Below, piece by piece: positions 7,979 through 18,008 of a DNA stretch of 64,000 bases. A model generated the notes under the pieces. The model made no database searches. It saw only the letters and a list, made by a program, of their open reading frames with translations, and was not told the DNA's origin. Position 1 is the first letter of the stretch, and every line of letters starts with the position of its first letter. Source of the stretch: JASLMY01 sp965226475 (GTDB lineage: Bacteria; Pseudomonadota; Alphaproteobacteria; GCA-2731375); assembly GCA_965226475.1 (NCBI GenBank), contig CBDDDJ010000003.1:620001-684000 (forward strand), read 5' to 3'. Both the position numbers and the translations under genes were made by a program.

Positions 7979-8751
7979 GTATCATATGGGTGTTGCGAGC
8001 CATTTCGAATTCGTGTTGATTGAGCATTAGTAGATTGAAAAATTCAAGGCGGACTTTGCGCAGGAGCGAAAATTCGGCCTTCGAACGCAGACGTCGTCTG
8101 GTATCGGGAAAGGAACGGTTATGAAAGTTTCAATGCTCATTTTGACCCTCGCTTTTGCCCTGGGCGCCATCAATTCCGTCCGCGCGGCGCCCCCTGGCGC
8201 TTGCACGCCCTGGCCGGGGTGCGACGGTGGCGGCGACGGATCGGGTGAAACGGCGGCCTTCCTCGAAGTTTGCGACGATACCGGAAAGTGGAACGTGACC
8301 GGAAGCTGGACGACGTCGAGAGGTGAATGTTCAGCCAAGAACACGGGCACGGAACAATGGATGACCACCATCAAAAACATAGATTTGTCCGATATGACCG
8401 CGGCCACCCTGAGCTTCAGCTACGGCATCGATAATGCCGATGCCGGCGAGTTCATGGCGGTGTCGATCAGCGACGACGGGGGGACGAGCTTCATCGACGT
8501 CGGTTTTTTCGAGGGCACCCAGTCCGGTTCGTGGCGGGTAAACATCGTCGACTTCGTTCCGCTGTCGTCGCAAATCAAGCTGCGGGCAAGCTGTCTGACC
8601 AACCAAAACATGGAACGCTGTAGTTGGGACGACATCTGTGTGCGGCGGCGACAAATTAGACCACGGAAGCGGCGGGATTTGCCCGGCTGCGGGCGGAGTA
8701 AAACTCTGCCACCTGTAGCCTTCGATCCTTTTCGGGATGGAAGGTGGGAGG

Positions 8752-10251
8752 ATGTATACCGTGGACCTTTATCCACGCGTTCGGCTGGCGTGCCATGTTG
8801 ATGGGCTGAGTCAGCGAGAGGCGGCGAGTCGGTTTGGCATAGCGCGAGAGACGGTGAGGAAGATGCTCGGGCACTCGGAGCCGCCTGGCTACCGCCGCCG
8901 CCAGCCACCGAAGCGCCCGAAGCTGGACCCCTTCAGGGATATCATTGACCGTATTCTGGAAGAGGACCGAACGGTTCACTGCAAGCAGCGCCACACGGCG
9001 AAGCGGATATTCGAGCGTCTTCGCGACGAGCATGGCTTTGCGGGCAAACAGACCATCGTCAAGGATTACGTCCGGGAACGGCGCCGTCGCCAGCGTGAGA
9101 TGTTCGTGCCGCTGGCGCACCCTCCGGGTCACGCTCAGGCGGACTTTGGCGAGGCGGATGCGATCATCGCCGGCGTCAAGCGGCGGGCGCATTTTTTCGC
9201 CATGGACCTTCCCCACGGCGATGCCTGCTTCGTTGCGGCCTACCCGGCGGCGGCGACGGAGGCCTGGCTGGACGGCCACAACGGGGCCTTCGCCTTCTTC
9301 GGCGGCATTCCCCAATCGATTCTCCACGACAATGACAAGTGCCTGGTGTCGCGCATCCTGCCGGACGGCACGCGGCAACGAACGCGAGCGTTCAGCGGGC
9401 TTCAATCCCATTATCTGTTCCAGGATCGATATGGCCGCCCCGGCAAGGGCAATGATAAGGGCAAGGTGGAGGGGCTGGTCGGTTACGCCCGCCGGAACTT
9501 CATGGTTCCCATCCCCCGGTTTGCGAGCTGGGACGCCTTCAACGCTCACCTGGAACATCAATGTCGGAGACGGGAAAGCGACGTCTTGCGCGGCCATCGC
9601 GAGACCATCGGCGAGCGGTTCGGATGCGACCGGGAGAAGCTGATGGAATTGCCGCCGGCGCCTTTCGAGGCCTGCGACAAGGAGGGCACGCGGGTCAATT
9701 CGCTCTCCCTGGTGCGCTATCGGGGCAACGACTACTCGGTGCCCGTCGCCTACGGTCACCAAGAGGTCTGGGTCCGTGGCTACGTGCACGAGGTGGTCAT
9801 CGGCTGCGCCGCCGAGGTCATCGCCCGGCACCCACGCTCTTACGAACGAGAGGACCTGATCTTCGAGCCGATCCACTATCTGGCCTTGCGGGAGCGGAAG
9901 ATCGGTGCCCTCGATCAAGCCGCCCCGCTGGCCGGTTGGAAGCTGCCCGAGGCGTACGCCAACCTGCGCCGCTTGCTTGAAGCCCGCATGGGCAAGGCCG
10001 GCAAGCGGGAGTACGTGCAAGTGCTCCGTCTTCTGGAGACCTTTGCCCTTGAGGAGGTGCACGGTGCCATCCGCGATGCCCCGCGGTTAGGCGCCATCGG
10101 CTATGATGCGGTCAAGCACCTGGTGCTGTGTCGCGTCGAGCGTCGACCCCCCCGGCTCGACTTGAACGTTTATCCCTATCTGCCGCGGGCCCAGGTGACC
10201 ACCACATCCGCCGCCAGCTACATGAGCCTGCTGGGCGGAGCGGCGCCGTGA
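8752..10251 (+). CDS. istA: IS21-family transposase IstA
   Basis: From ATG 8752 the protein has 499 residues. The N-terminal helix-turn-helix reads LSQREAASRFGIARETVRKM. The catalytic core has HAQADFGEADAIIAG, FFGGIPQSILHDNDKCLVSR and GNDKGKVEGLVGYARRNFM, giving D, D and E. IstA synapses and cuts the element ends, with IstB as partner. An in-frame ATG at 8737 would add five residues. The stop overlaps the istB start. Confidence 0.95.
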   Translation: MYTVDLYPRVRLACHVDGLSQREAASRFGIARETVRKMLGHSEPPGYRRRQPPKRPKLDPFRDIIDRILEEDRTVHCKQRHTAKRIFERLRDEHGFAGKQTIVKDYVRERRRRQREMFVPLAHPPGHAQADFGEADAIIAGVKRRAHFFAMDLPHGDACFVAAYPAAATEAWLDGHNGAFAFFGGIPQSILHDNDKCLVSRILPDGTRQRTRAFSGLQSHYLFQDRYGRPGKGNDKGKVEGLVGYARRNFMVPIPRFASWDAFNAHLEHQCRRRESDVLRGHRETIGERFGCDREKLMELPPAPFEACDKEGTRVNSLSLVRYRGNDYSVPVAYGHQEVWVRGYVHEVVIGCAAEVIARHPRSYEREDLIFEPIHYLALRERKIGALDQAAPLAGWKLPEAYANLRRLLEARMGKAGKREYVQVLRLLETFALEEVHGAIRDAPRLGAIGYDAVKHLVLCRVERRPPRLDLNVYPYLPRAQVTTTSAASYMSLLGGAAP

Positions 10252-11015
10252 GCGACACGCCGCAGGTGTTGCTGGCCCATCACCTGAAGGCCCTCAAGCT
10301 GCCGACCTTCCTCAGGGAGTACGACAAGCTGGCTCGCCAGTGTGCCAGCGAGGGCGCCGACCACGTGCGCTACCTGCTCCGCCTGGCCGAGCTGGAACTG
10401 ATCGACCGCGAGCGCCGCATGGTCGAGCGGCGAATCAGGCAAGCGAAGTTCCCGACCGTCAAGAGCTTGGACAGCTTTGACTTCAAAGCGATCGCCTCGC
10501 TCAACAAGGCGCTGGTCCTCGAGCTGGCACGATGCGAGTACATCGAGCGCCGGGAGAATGTGATCGCTCTGGGCAATTCCGGCACCGGCAAGAGTCACAT
10601 TGCGCTCGGCCTCGGCCTTGCCGCCTGCCAGAAGGGCCTGTCGGTCGGCTTTACCACCGCCGCCGCCCTGGTCCACGAGCTCATGGAGGCGCGCGATGAC
10701 AGACAGCTGCTGAGGTTCCAGAAGAAGCTCGCCAACCTCAAGCTCCTCATCATCGACGAGCTGGGTTTCGTGCCGCTCTCCAAGACCGGCGCCGAGTTGC
10801 TGTTCGAGGTGTTCAGCCAGCGCTACGAGCGTGGCTCGATCCTGGTGACCTCCAACCTGCCATTCGACGAGTGGACGGAGGTTTTCGGCTCAGAACGCCT
10901 GACGGGGGCGTTGCTGGACCGCCTGACCCACCACGTCCATATCCTGGAAATGAACGGCGAAAGCTTCCGCCTCAAGCAGAGCCGAAGAAAACAGAAACCC
11001 GCAAAAAGCGCCTGA
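10248..11015 (+). CDS. istB: IS21-family AAA+ helper protein IstB
   Basis: The start is GTG 10248, overlapping the istA stop as GTGA, a usual IS21 coupling. The product is 255 residues. Walker A is GNSGTGKSH and Walker B is LLIIDELGFVPLS. The C-terminal part has SNLPFDEWTEVFGSERLTGA, the sensor region of DnaC/IstB ATPases. IstB assembles on DNA and recruits IstA to the target. The frame is intact. Confidence 0.95.
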   Translation: MSDTPQVLLAHHLKALKLPTFLREYDKLARQCASEGADHVRYLLRLAELELIDRERRMVERRIRQAKFPTVKSLDSFDFKAIASLNKALVLELARCEYIERRENVIALGNSGTGKSHIALGLGLAACQKGLSVGFTTAAALVHELMEARDDRQLLRFQKKLANLKLLIIDELGFVPLSKTGAELLFEVFSQRYERGSILVTSNLPFDEWTEVFGSERLTGALLDRLTHHVHILEMNGESFRLKQSRRKQKPAKSA

Positions 11016-12682
11016 GCGGCATCCGCTTGCCCCCGTGGGCCCACAGGCCCCTCCCACGCGCGCCGCGGCCTTTGCCTGCTGAGGGGCAGTCCACGCCGCG
11101 CGTGGGTCCCTCCCGTGGACTACGGGGACAAGCTCCTCACCGAACCAAAGTGGCCCACTTTTGCTCCGCCACATGGCCGGGTTTTACTCCGCCGTTGACA
11201 GACATCACCGTCGAAACCGTGGGCAGGTCGACGGGGCCACTTCTGATGACGATCCTTTCGCCTCGCGCGGGCACTTACGGCCCGTCGGACTTCCCGCTCC
11301 CCTTTAGCGTCGCGCTCAACGATTTCGGCTCGGTCGACTATTCCCTCGACGGCGCCGCGCCCGAGGCCATGACCGGTGATAATGGAGCGTCCTCCACGAC
11401 GTTCACGGCCCTCCAGGGGTCGCTGGGATCGGGCAATCACGGCTTCGAGGCATTCGCGACGGACACGCAGGGCAATACCACCTCCGACAGCATCGCCTTC
11501 GCGGTCGATCTCGATACTCCGGCCGTCGCCTTCGCCGACCCGACGCCAGCGGACGGATCGTCCCAGAGCGCCGCCGCCGTCGATATCCGCTTGGCGACGA
11601 ATTCAGGCCTGGATCATTACTCGTTCGTCGAGATGGACGAGGATCTCTACCTGTGGCTGCGAATGGATGACGTGATCGGCGGTACCGTCACGGACCTGAG
11701 CGCCCATGGCAACCATGGGACCATCCAAGGCGACGCCGTCGAGAATCCCGACGGCAAGTTCGGCGTGGCCTTCGAATTCGACGGCATCGATCATGGTGGG
11801 ACGATCATATCGGACAGAATTCTCATCAACGGTTTCCAGGACCGCCACAACATCTTCGACACCAGTTTCACCGTCATGGCCTGGGCCAAGCCGGACGTCA
11901 GCGACAAGATGGTCATCATCGGCAACAAGAGCATAACCGCCCTGCCGGGCTGGCATCTGAGGACCAGCGGCGGGAATCACAAGTTGCGGATCGGCGTCAA
12001 CAGCGGCGACACCAGCGCGACGGCGGCGAGCGCACAGGCGTCCGACCCGATGGTCCCGGGCGCGTGGGTCCATGTCGTCGGAATCTACGACCACACGGTG
12101 CCACACATACAGTTGTATCTGGACGGTGTCCTGGTGCCCACGAAAGCGAACAACGTCTCCCCGCTTGGATACGGCAACGACCTGGAACTCGCCGTCGGGA
12201 TGCCCGAAGACCCGCGAAAGACCTGGGACGGCTTGATCGACGAGGTCTTGATTTTCAACAGGGTTTTGAGCGCGAGCGAGATCAAGGCGCTCTATAGCTC
12301 CTCCGCCGACCAGTACCAGAATACCTATTCCGGGCTGGGCGCGGGCGTCGTCCACGGCTACACGGGCTATTCAGTGAACTCTCTCGGCATTCTCGATCAG
12401 ACGGAGACGAGAAGCCTCGCCATCGAATGAGCGGGCGGCGGGCTCGGCGGTACGGGGGCACCATCCCCGTCTCTCGAAGAATCGAGATGAAGATGCCTCT
12501 GGTCCCAATTTAAGGCTGTCCGGATTCAGGGCGAGAGCAACCGTCGCGACGATATCACCCGGACGGCAGCCAATCTTCATCGAACCGTGTCACAACACGG
12601 TCGATTTCTGCTTTTGCTCCGGCGAAGGCCCTTTTTTACGTCCACGCCCATTATCCGGCGCTCAATATTATCCTTGCTCATA

Positions 12683-13821
12683 TACTCGGATCACTCCAGA
12701 ACCCGAAAATCCCGGTGCGAGATGATACGGAAATTGTCGGTTATGGTGTCGCGCCAAGTCGTCCACTCTCGTGGCAGGCGTTGCTTGAAGAAGTGATCGA
12801 TCGCTTTGGTGAAGAGGTCGAAGTTGGCGTAGAACCTGTTGTGGGTCACCTCGCGATGCATGACGCCCCATAATCGCTCGATGGCGTTGAGGTGGGGGGC
12901 GTAGGCGGGCTGGAAGATCAGCTTGATGCGGCAACCCGGCCTCTCCAGCCATTGTCGGACCAGGCGGGCATGGTGATAGCGGGCATTGTCGGCGAAGACG
13001 TAGATCCGCTTCTTTCCGGGGTTGTCGGCCTCCAGCTTCTCGAACAGCGCGATGGTCGAGGCGGCGTTGATCCGCTCGGCCTGGACCAAGGGGCAGTGGA
13101 AATTCTCCAGATTGAGCGCGCCGTGGAGGTTGATGCGCTGGCGTCCCGAGGTCCGCCTCAGCGCCACCTTGTCGCCTTTTTTGACCCAGCCATGGACTGG
13201 ACGCGACTGGTATTCCGGGTGCACCGCATCGGCGAAGTAGACCACCTCGTCGGCCTCCAGGCCGTTGAGCAACTTGTCATAAGCCTCGATGAAGGCGGCC
13301 TGCTCGGCCTCGTCGGCCTGGGCCGGCAGGCTTTCCGGGCGCTTGTATTCGAAGCCCAGGCGATGCATCAGCTTGATGCAGCCGGAATGGCTGTAGATCA
13401 CCCCCCAGGTCGCCGCGATATGCGCCGCCACCTCGCCCGTGTCGCGGTAAAGCCGTTCGCCCAGATGCGCCGAAAGGTCCGCCTCTTGCTCCCGGCTCAG
13501 ATGGCCCGGCCCGCCGGGCCAGTCGAACAGCGTCAATTCATCCAGACCGCCCGCGCGGTAGCGCTTGAACCAAGTCCGCACCGTGTCGTCGTCGAGGTAG
13601 AGCACCCGCGCCACCTCGGCACAGCTCAGGCCGTCATCCAGCAGCAGAACGGCGTTCGCCCGCCGGGCCACCCCATGGCTCTCGCTCGGGTGCCCCATCA
13701 CCGCCCTCAGGGGCCCCCGCTCCTTGGCACTCAGAAATCCACCGCGAATCATGCCCCCGAGAAGAATCGATCAACGGCCGGATTGCCAGAGCTTTTTTCG
13801 GGTCTCTGAGGAGTCGGGGTA
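12683..13821 (-). mobile_element. IS630-family element, copy 3 (intact)
   Basis: 1139 bp, same ends as the other two copies, with TA duplicated at 12681-12682 and 13822-13823. It sits between the LamG-like gene and higBA, in intergenic sequence. The preceding 250 bp (12431-12682) hold no recognisable gene. Confidence 0.95.
12691..13752 (-). CDS. IS630-family transposase (intact)
   Basis: 353 residues from ATG 13752, differing from the copy at 4525 by very few residues (for example GP for GA near position 13). All catalytic motifs are present (FADAVHPEYQ, VFADNARYHH, LNAIERLWG). It ends 8 bp inside the element terminus. Confidence 0.95.
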   Translation of the reverse strand: MIRGGFLSAKERGPLRAVMGHPSESHGVARRANAVLLLDDGLSCAEVARVLYLDDDTVRTWFKRYRAGGLDELTLFDWPGGPGHLSREQEADLSAHLGERLYRDTGEVAAHIAATWGVIYSHSGCIKLMHRLGFEYKRPESLPAQADEAEQAAFIEAYDKLLNGLEADEVVYFADAVHPEYQSRPVHGWVKKGDKVALRRTSGRQRINLHGALNLENFHCPLVQAERINAASTIALFEKLEADNPGKKRIYVFADNARYHHARLVRQWLERPGCRIKLIFQPAYAPHLNAIERLWGVMHREVTHNRFYANFDLFTKAIDHFFKQRLPREWTTWRDTITDNFRIISHRDFRVLE

Positions 13822-13847
13822 TAACTAGATTTCCATACCCATCACTA

Positions 13848-14147
13848 TCACACGGGCTCTCTGCGCGCGTACTCCGTCGACACCTGCAATTGACCCACCT
13901 TCTCACGCGCTCGGGCCATGTCATGGGCAAGCTGGATGCGCATGAGGTGATCGGCCTTCGGCCCAAAGGCCTTTTCGATCCTGAGCGCCATTTCCGGTGA
14001 CAGGGCCGCTTTCTCATTGAGCAAACGCGACAGCGCCGGACGGGTGACACCCAGCACGGAGGCCGCTTTTGTCACATCGAGGTCGAGCGGATTCAAAACC
14101 TCCTCGCGGATCATTTCGCCGGGATGGGCGGGGCTGTGCATGGTCAT
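13848..14147 (-). CDS. higA: HigA-type antitoxin (XRE family)
   Basis: I choose ATG 14147 (MTMHSPAHPGEMIREEVL), which matches the family N-terminus; an upstream in-frame ATG at 14210 would run into higB. The product is 99 residues. The helix-turn-helix is VTKAASVLGVTRPALSRLLN, followed by the conserved MALRIEKAFG segment. HigA neutralises HigB and represses the operon. It follows higB by 16 nt in the same direction, the toxin-first order typical of higBA. The IS630 copy 3 lies 26 bp beyond its stop. Confidence 0.9.
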   Translation of the reverse strand: MTMHSPAHPGEMIREEVLNPLDLDVTKAASVLGVTRPALSRLLNEKAALSPEMALRIEKAFGPKADHLMRIQLAHDMARAREKVGQLQVSTEYARREPV

Positions 14148-14163
14148 GGCTGCGTTTCCTTTC

Positions 14164-14436
14164 CTAATGGTAATCGAGATAGTCCATCTCCGATGCGTTG
14201 CCGTCGGCAAAGCGGAAGATAATCCGCCAGTTGCCGGTAATGGTCACACTCCAGAAGCCTTTCATGTCCCCGGTCAGTGGATGCAACCGCCAGCCGGGAA
14301 ACAGGCCTATCTCTTCCGGTTCGTTCGCTTCATCGATCGCCGTCAAAATCCGGCGGATCTTCGAGGCCTGCTCGGGCGGCAACCTTTTGGCATCGCCATC
14401 CACGTGGAAAACCTTCAGCCCCTTATGATGAAACAA
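14164..14436 (-). CDS. higB: HigB/RelE-type mRNA interferase toxin
   Basis: This 90-residue product starts at TTG 14436, the only plausible start matching the family (FHHKGLKVFH). It contains GWRLHPLTGDMKGFWSVTIT and NWRIIFRFADGNASEMDYLD, the conserved RelE-fold core with the C-terminal YLDYH. HigB cleaves mRNA on the ribosome. A promoter is visible 15 nt upstream, so the mRNA leader is very short. The frame is intact and the antitoxin is present. Confidence 0.9.
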   Translation of the reverse strand: MFHHKGLKVFHVDGDAKRLPPEQASKIRRILTAIDEANEPEEIGLFPGWRLHPLTGDMKGFWSVTITGNWRIIFRFADGNASEMDYLDYH

Positions 14437-14450
14437 TAATATTATCGTGC

Positions 14451-14479
14451 AGTGTAACGCTACGCTATACAGATGTCAA
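14451..14479 (-). promoter_or_regulatory. sigma70-type promoter of higBA
   Basis: On the minus strand TTGACA (14474-14479) and TACACT (14451-14456) are separated by 17 bp. The predicted start of transcription falls about 5-10 nt before the TTG start codon of higB. Repeated TAGCGTAGCG in the spacer could serve as an operator half for HigA. Confidence 0.7.
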
Positions 14480-14590
14480 GCATTCACCCTATTTTTCTCT
14501 CCCTCGAGGGACAGCGCCTCACGGCGAGGATACCGGCATCAAGTCTGATTCCGGTAATTCTTCAAGTCTGTTTTTAGGGAACCCCCACGG

Positions 14591-14616
14591 GAAAACCGGG
14601 CCGCGCCAGCGGCCCG
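14591..14616 (-). terminator. Probable terminator downstream of pntB
   Basis: CGGGCCGC (14597-14604) and GCGGCCCG (14609-14616) form an 8-bp GC stem with a 4-nt loop. On the minus strand it is followed by GGTTTTCCC. It lies about 70 bp past the pntB stop. Confidence 0.55.
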
Positions 14617-14932
14617 TTCTGGACCAAACATCCGTCCGAGTCGGCGGCAAATGGCGATACTTGTCGCGGGCAGTCGATCAATTTGGTCAGGCGAGTTCGG
14701 CCAACACGGCCTGAACGTTCTCCTTGGCATCGCCGAACAGCATCCGCGTGTTCGGTTTGAAGAACAGCGGATTTTCCACGCCGGCGTAGCCCGTTGCCAT
14801 GGTCCGTTTCAGCGCGACCACCGATTTTGCATTCCAGACCTCCAGCACGGGCATGCCGGCGATCGGGCTTTGCGGATTCTCGAGAGCGCCAGGATTGACG
14901 ATGTCATTCGCGCCGATCAAGAGGGCCACTTA

Positions 14933-15862
14933 GAGTCCGACTCGAAATGAATCGAGTGTTTTCAGGCTCTTGCGAGACGGCGCGTGAGGAGTTGGATGCT
15001 GGCGAGGAAGATCCAGGCCTCGGCGGTCTCGATGGCCGTCTCGAAGTCCTTGGCCAGCCGCCGGTTTCGATTGAGCCAGGCGAGCGTGCGCTCGACGACC
15101 CATCGGCGGGGCAGGAGTTGGAAGCCCTTCACGCCCGCGGGACGGTTGACGATCTCCAGCGACCAGCGGCCGATCCGCTTCAGTGCGCCCTCGAGCTTGG
15201 GCCCGGCATAGGCGCCGTCGGCGAAGACGTGGCGCAGGCGGGGAAAGTGGCGGGGGATGGCGGCGAACACCGCCGGCGCGCCGTCGCGGTCCTGGATCTC
15301 GGCGCCGTGGACCACGACCGCGACCAGCAGGCCGCCGGTGTCGGTGAGGATGTGACGCTTGCGGCCCTTGACTTTCTTTCCGGCGTCGAAGCCCCGGATA
15401 CCGCCGCTTTCCGTGGTTTTTACGCTCTGACTGTCGATGATACCGGCCGACGGGCCGGCCGCGCGGCCCTCGGCCTCGCGCGCCGCGACCAGCAGTTGCC
15501 GGTTGACCTCGGACCAGGTGCCGTCGTCCCGCCAGAGATAAAAGTAGCGCTGCACCGTCGAGCGTGGCGGGAAGTCCCGGGGCAGCATGCGCCATGGACA
15601 GCCGCTACGCAGTAGGTAGAGGATCGCGTTCACCACCTCGCGCAATGCCGTCGTCCGAGGCCGTCCCAGCGCTTTGGCGCGAGGCAGCAACGGCTCCAGC
15701 ACCTTCCATTCTCCATCCGTCAGGTCGCTTGCGTAGCGCAGCAGGTCGCGTTCATACTTCGGGCGAGTGATTTTGGTCCACATGTTGTGTCTCCCTGGTT
15801 GCTAAATACAAACAGTGAATCACAACTGACTGAAATCACTCAACTCTTTTCGGGCCAGACAC
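14933..15862 (-). mobile_element. IS5-family element, 930 bp, copy A
   Basis: It begins GAGTCCGACTCGAAATGAAT and ends, inverted, GTGTCTGGCCCGAAAAGAGT. TTA flanks it at 14930-14932 and 15863-15865. It is joined head to tail with copy B through a single TTA. It is related to, but clearly different from, the 969-bp IS5 at 2569. Confidence 0.95.
14962..15783 (-). CDS. IS5-family transposase (single frame, intact)
   Basis: 273 residues from ATG 15783 (MWTKITRPKYERDLLRYASD). The DDE-type motifs are IIDSQSVKTTESGG, GFDAGKKVKGRKRHILTDTG, VFADGAYAGPKL and PRRWVVERTLAWLNRNRRLA. Unlike the 969-bp IS5, the SGG-GFDAGKK junction is read in one frame, so no frameshift is needed. Confidence 0.95.
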   Translation of the reverse strand: MWTKITRPKYERDLLRYASDLTDGEWKVLEPLLPRAKALGRPRTTALREVVNAILYLLRSGCPWRMLPRDFPPRSTVQRYFYLWRDDGTWSEVNRQLLVAAREAEGRAAGPSAGIIDSQSVKTTESGGIRGFDAGKKVKGRKRHILTDTGGLLVAVVVHGAEIQDRDGAPAVFAAIPRHFPRLRHVFADGAYAGPKLEGALKRIGRWSLEIVNRPAGVKGFQLLPRRWVVERTLAWLNRNRRLAKDFETAIETAEAWIFLASIQLLTRRLARA

Positions 15863-15865
15863 TTA

Positions 15866-16795
15866 GAGTCCGACTCGAAATGAATCGAGTGTTTTCAGGC
15901 TCTTGCGAGACGGCGCGTGAGGAGTTGGATGCTGGCGAGGAAGATCCAGGCCTCGGCGGTCTCGATGGCCGTCTCGAAGTCCTTGGCCAGCCGCCGGTTT
16001 CGATTGAGCCAGGCGAGCGTGCGCTCGACGACCCATCGGCGGGGCAGGAGTTGGAAGCCCTTCACGCCCGCGGGACGGTTGACGATCTCCAGCGATCAGC
16101 GGCCGATCCGCTTCAGTGCGCCCTCGAGCTTGGGCCCGGCATAGGCGCCGTCGGCGAAGACGTGGCGCAGGCGGGGAAAGTGGCGGGGGATGGCGGCGAA
16201 CACCGCCGGCGCGCCGTCGCGGTCCTGGATCTCGGCGCCGTGGACCACGACCGCGACCAGCAGGCCGCCGGTGTCGGTGAGGATGTGACGCTTGCGGCCC
16301 TTGACTTTCTTTCCGGCGTCGAAGCCCCGGATACCGCCGCTTTCCGTGGTTTTTACGCTCTGACTGTCGATGATACCGGCCGACGGGCCGGCCGCGCGGC
16401 CCTCGGCCTCGCGCGCCGCGACCAGCAGTTGCCGGTTGACCTCGGACCAGGTGCCGTCGTCCCGCCAGAGATAAAAGTAGCGCTGCACCGTCGAGCGTGG
16501 CGGGAAGTCCCGGGGCAGCATGCGCCATGGACAGCCGCTACGCAGTAGGTAGAGGATCGCGTTCACCACCTCGCGCAATGCCGTCGTCCGAGGCCGTCCC
16601 AGCGCTTTGGCGCGAGGCAGCAACGGCTCCAGCACCTTCCATTCTCCATCCGTCAGGTCGCTTGCGTAGCGCAGCAGGTCGCGTTCATACTTCGGGTGAG
16701 TGATTTTGGTCCACATGTTGTGTCTCCCTGGTTGCTAAATACAAACAGTGAATCACAACTGACTGAAATCACTCAACTCTTTTCGGGCCAGACAC
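15866..16795 (-). mobile_element. IS5-family element, 930 bp, copy B
   Basis: Same length and ends as copy A. TTA is at 15863-15865 and 16796-16798. It is a direct tandem neighbour of copy A inside pntB. Two C-to-T changes against copies A and C were noticed within the transposase. Confidence 0.95.
15895..16716 (-). pseudogene. IS5-family transposase, copy B, nonsense mutation
   Basis: Identical to copy A except for R7H and a TGG-to-TGA change after ALKRIGR. The frame therefore stops at residue 206 (16096) instead of 273. This removes the C-terminal part with PRRWVVERTLAWLN and the catalytic glutamate, so the protein should be inactive. Confidence 0.93.
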
Positions 16796-18008
16796 TTAGG
16801 TATTCGGAAAGTCGGCGTTGATGGCATCCATCTCCAAAACGATATCGTATGGCACATTGGCGTCGGCCAGCAGAACGTTCATATGGCCCGGCAAGCGTCC
16901 GGCGACCGGGTGGATGGCGAACCGCACGTTGACACCCCGATTGCGCAGCGCGGCCGTGATGTCCGAAACCGCGTTCTGGGCCCGCGCCACCGCCATGCCG
17001 TAACCCGGCACGATGATGACGTCCTTGGCGTTGGCCAACAGGTTCGCCGTCTCCAGAACCGACGTCGCGACGGCCTCGCCTTCGACCCCCTCCATGATGG
17101 TTCCACCTTCGGTACCGAACCCGCCCAAGACCACGTTGAGGAAACTTCGGTTCATGGCCCGACACATGATGTAGCTCAGGATCGCGCCACTGGACCCCAC
17201 CAGAGCGCCGGTTACGATGAGAAGGTCGTTGCCCAGCATGAACCCGGTGGCGGCGGCGGCCCAGCCGGAATAGCTGTTCAGCATCGAAACGACGACGGGC
17301 ATGTCGGCGCCTCCGATGGCCAATACGAAATGAATGCCGATAAGACCGGACAAGACGATGGCCACGATCAGGATCGTCACGCCCAAATCGATCTGGCCCA
17401 TCGAATCGCGCGCCGCCGTCGGCAGCATTTCAAATGCCGAAGCACCGCCCGTCTGCGCGACCAGATACTCCCAACCCAGCCACAACAACAGCGCCATTCC
17501 CACCAAATTGAGCCCGTTCCGTCCTGGCAGCAGCAGTGGCCGACCCGACAAGATGCCTTGCAGTTTGGCGAAAGCGATCATGGAGCCGGTGAAGGTTACG
17601 GTGCCGATCAGAACGCCTAGACATATCTCGACGGCGAGGATGACCGTCTCGGCCGAGTCCAGCCCCTGGGGCGGACTGAAATGACTGGCGACGGCGACCA
17701 GGACGGCCGCCAGTCCCACCAGGCTGTTCAGCATGCCGACAAGTTGTGGCATGCCGGTCATCTCTACCTTGAGCGCGACCACGATCCCGATGGCGCCGCC
17801 CACGGCGATGGCGGGTATCAGCACTTCATAGCCGGTCACGTCCCGCGCCAGAGCCGTCGCCACGATCGCCAGAATCATGCTGGCGATGCCATAGAGATTG
17901 CCGCGGCGAGCGGTTTCCTGGTGGCTCAGGCCGCCGAGGCTGAGAATGAACAGGATGCTGGCGCCGATATAGGAAACGGCGAGAAGACCCGACGTCATTA
18001 CCGCCTCC

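Larger units (their letters stand above)
8637..11200 (+). mobile_element. IS21-family element, 2564 bp
   Basis: The element starts TGTGCGGCGGCGACAAATTA and ends CCGTTGACA, in the TG...CA form typical of IS21. A 6-bp duplication GACATC is at 8631-8636 and 11201-11206. The motif GGCGGAGTAAAAC occurs near both ends in inverted orientation, consistent with the multiple terminal transposase sites of IS21. It carries istA and istB. Confidence 0.95.
8121..12430 (+). pseudogene. Secreted LamG/concanavalin-like protein, split by IS21
   Basis: Parts 8121-8636 and 11207-12430 join in frame (SWDD-ITVETV) to 579 residues after removing the IS21 and one copy of its GACATC duplication. ATG 8121 opens a signal peptide (MKVSMLILTLAFALGAINSV, cleavage near VRA-AP). 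Next comes an extracellular beta domain with paired cysteines (residues about 45-175). A middle Ig-like stretch (about 180-310) leads to a LamG-like domain (about 330-530; YLWLRMDDVIGGTVTDLSAHGNHG, DTSFTVMAWAKPD, GLIDEVLIFNRVLSASEI). Such proteins bind surface glycans or ligands outside the cell. The IS21 leaves only a secreted N-terminal fragment. Confidence 0.85.
14687..17998 (-). pseudogene. pntB: NAD(P) transhydrogenase beta subunit, split by two tandem IS5 copies
   Basis: The 5' part (17998 to 16799) encodes 400 residues ending MDAINADFPNT. The last 80 residues (from VALLIGANDIVNPG) lie at 14929-14687. The N-terminal 260 residues are hydrophobic membrane segments. The NADP-binding domain III begins near 290 and includes the GYGMAVARAQ motif. 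The part lost beyond residue 400 forms much of the NADP site, so the truncated product should be inactive. Joining the flanks with one TTA leaves an in-frame TAA at the junction. pntA lies 10 nt upstream in the same operon. Confidence 0.93.

Noticed and set aside
8656..10062. 468-codon minus-strand frame across istA
   Set aside because: It is the shadow of the intact IS21 transposase; long antisense frames are common in GC-rich coding sequence and this one has no recognisable domain.
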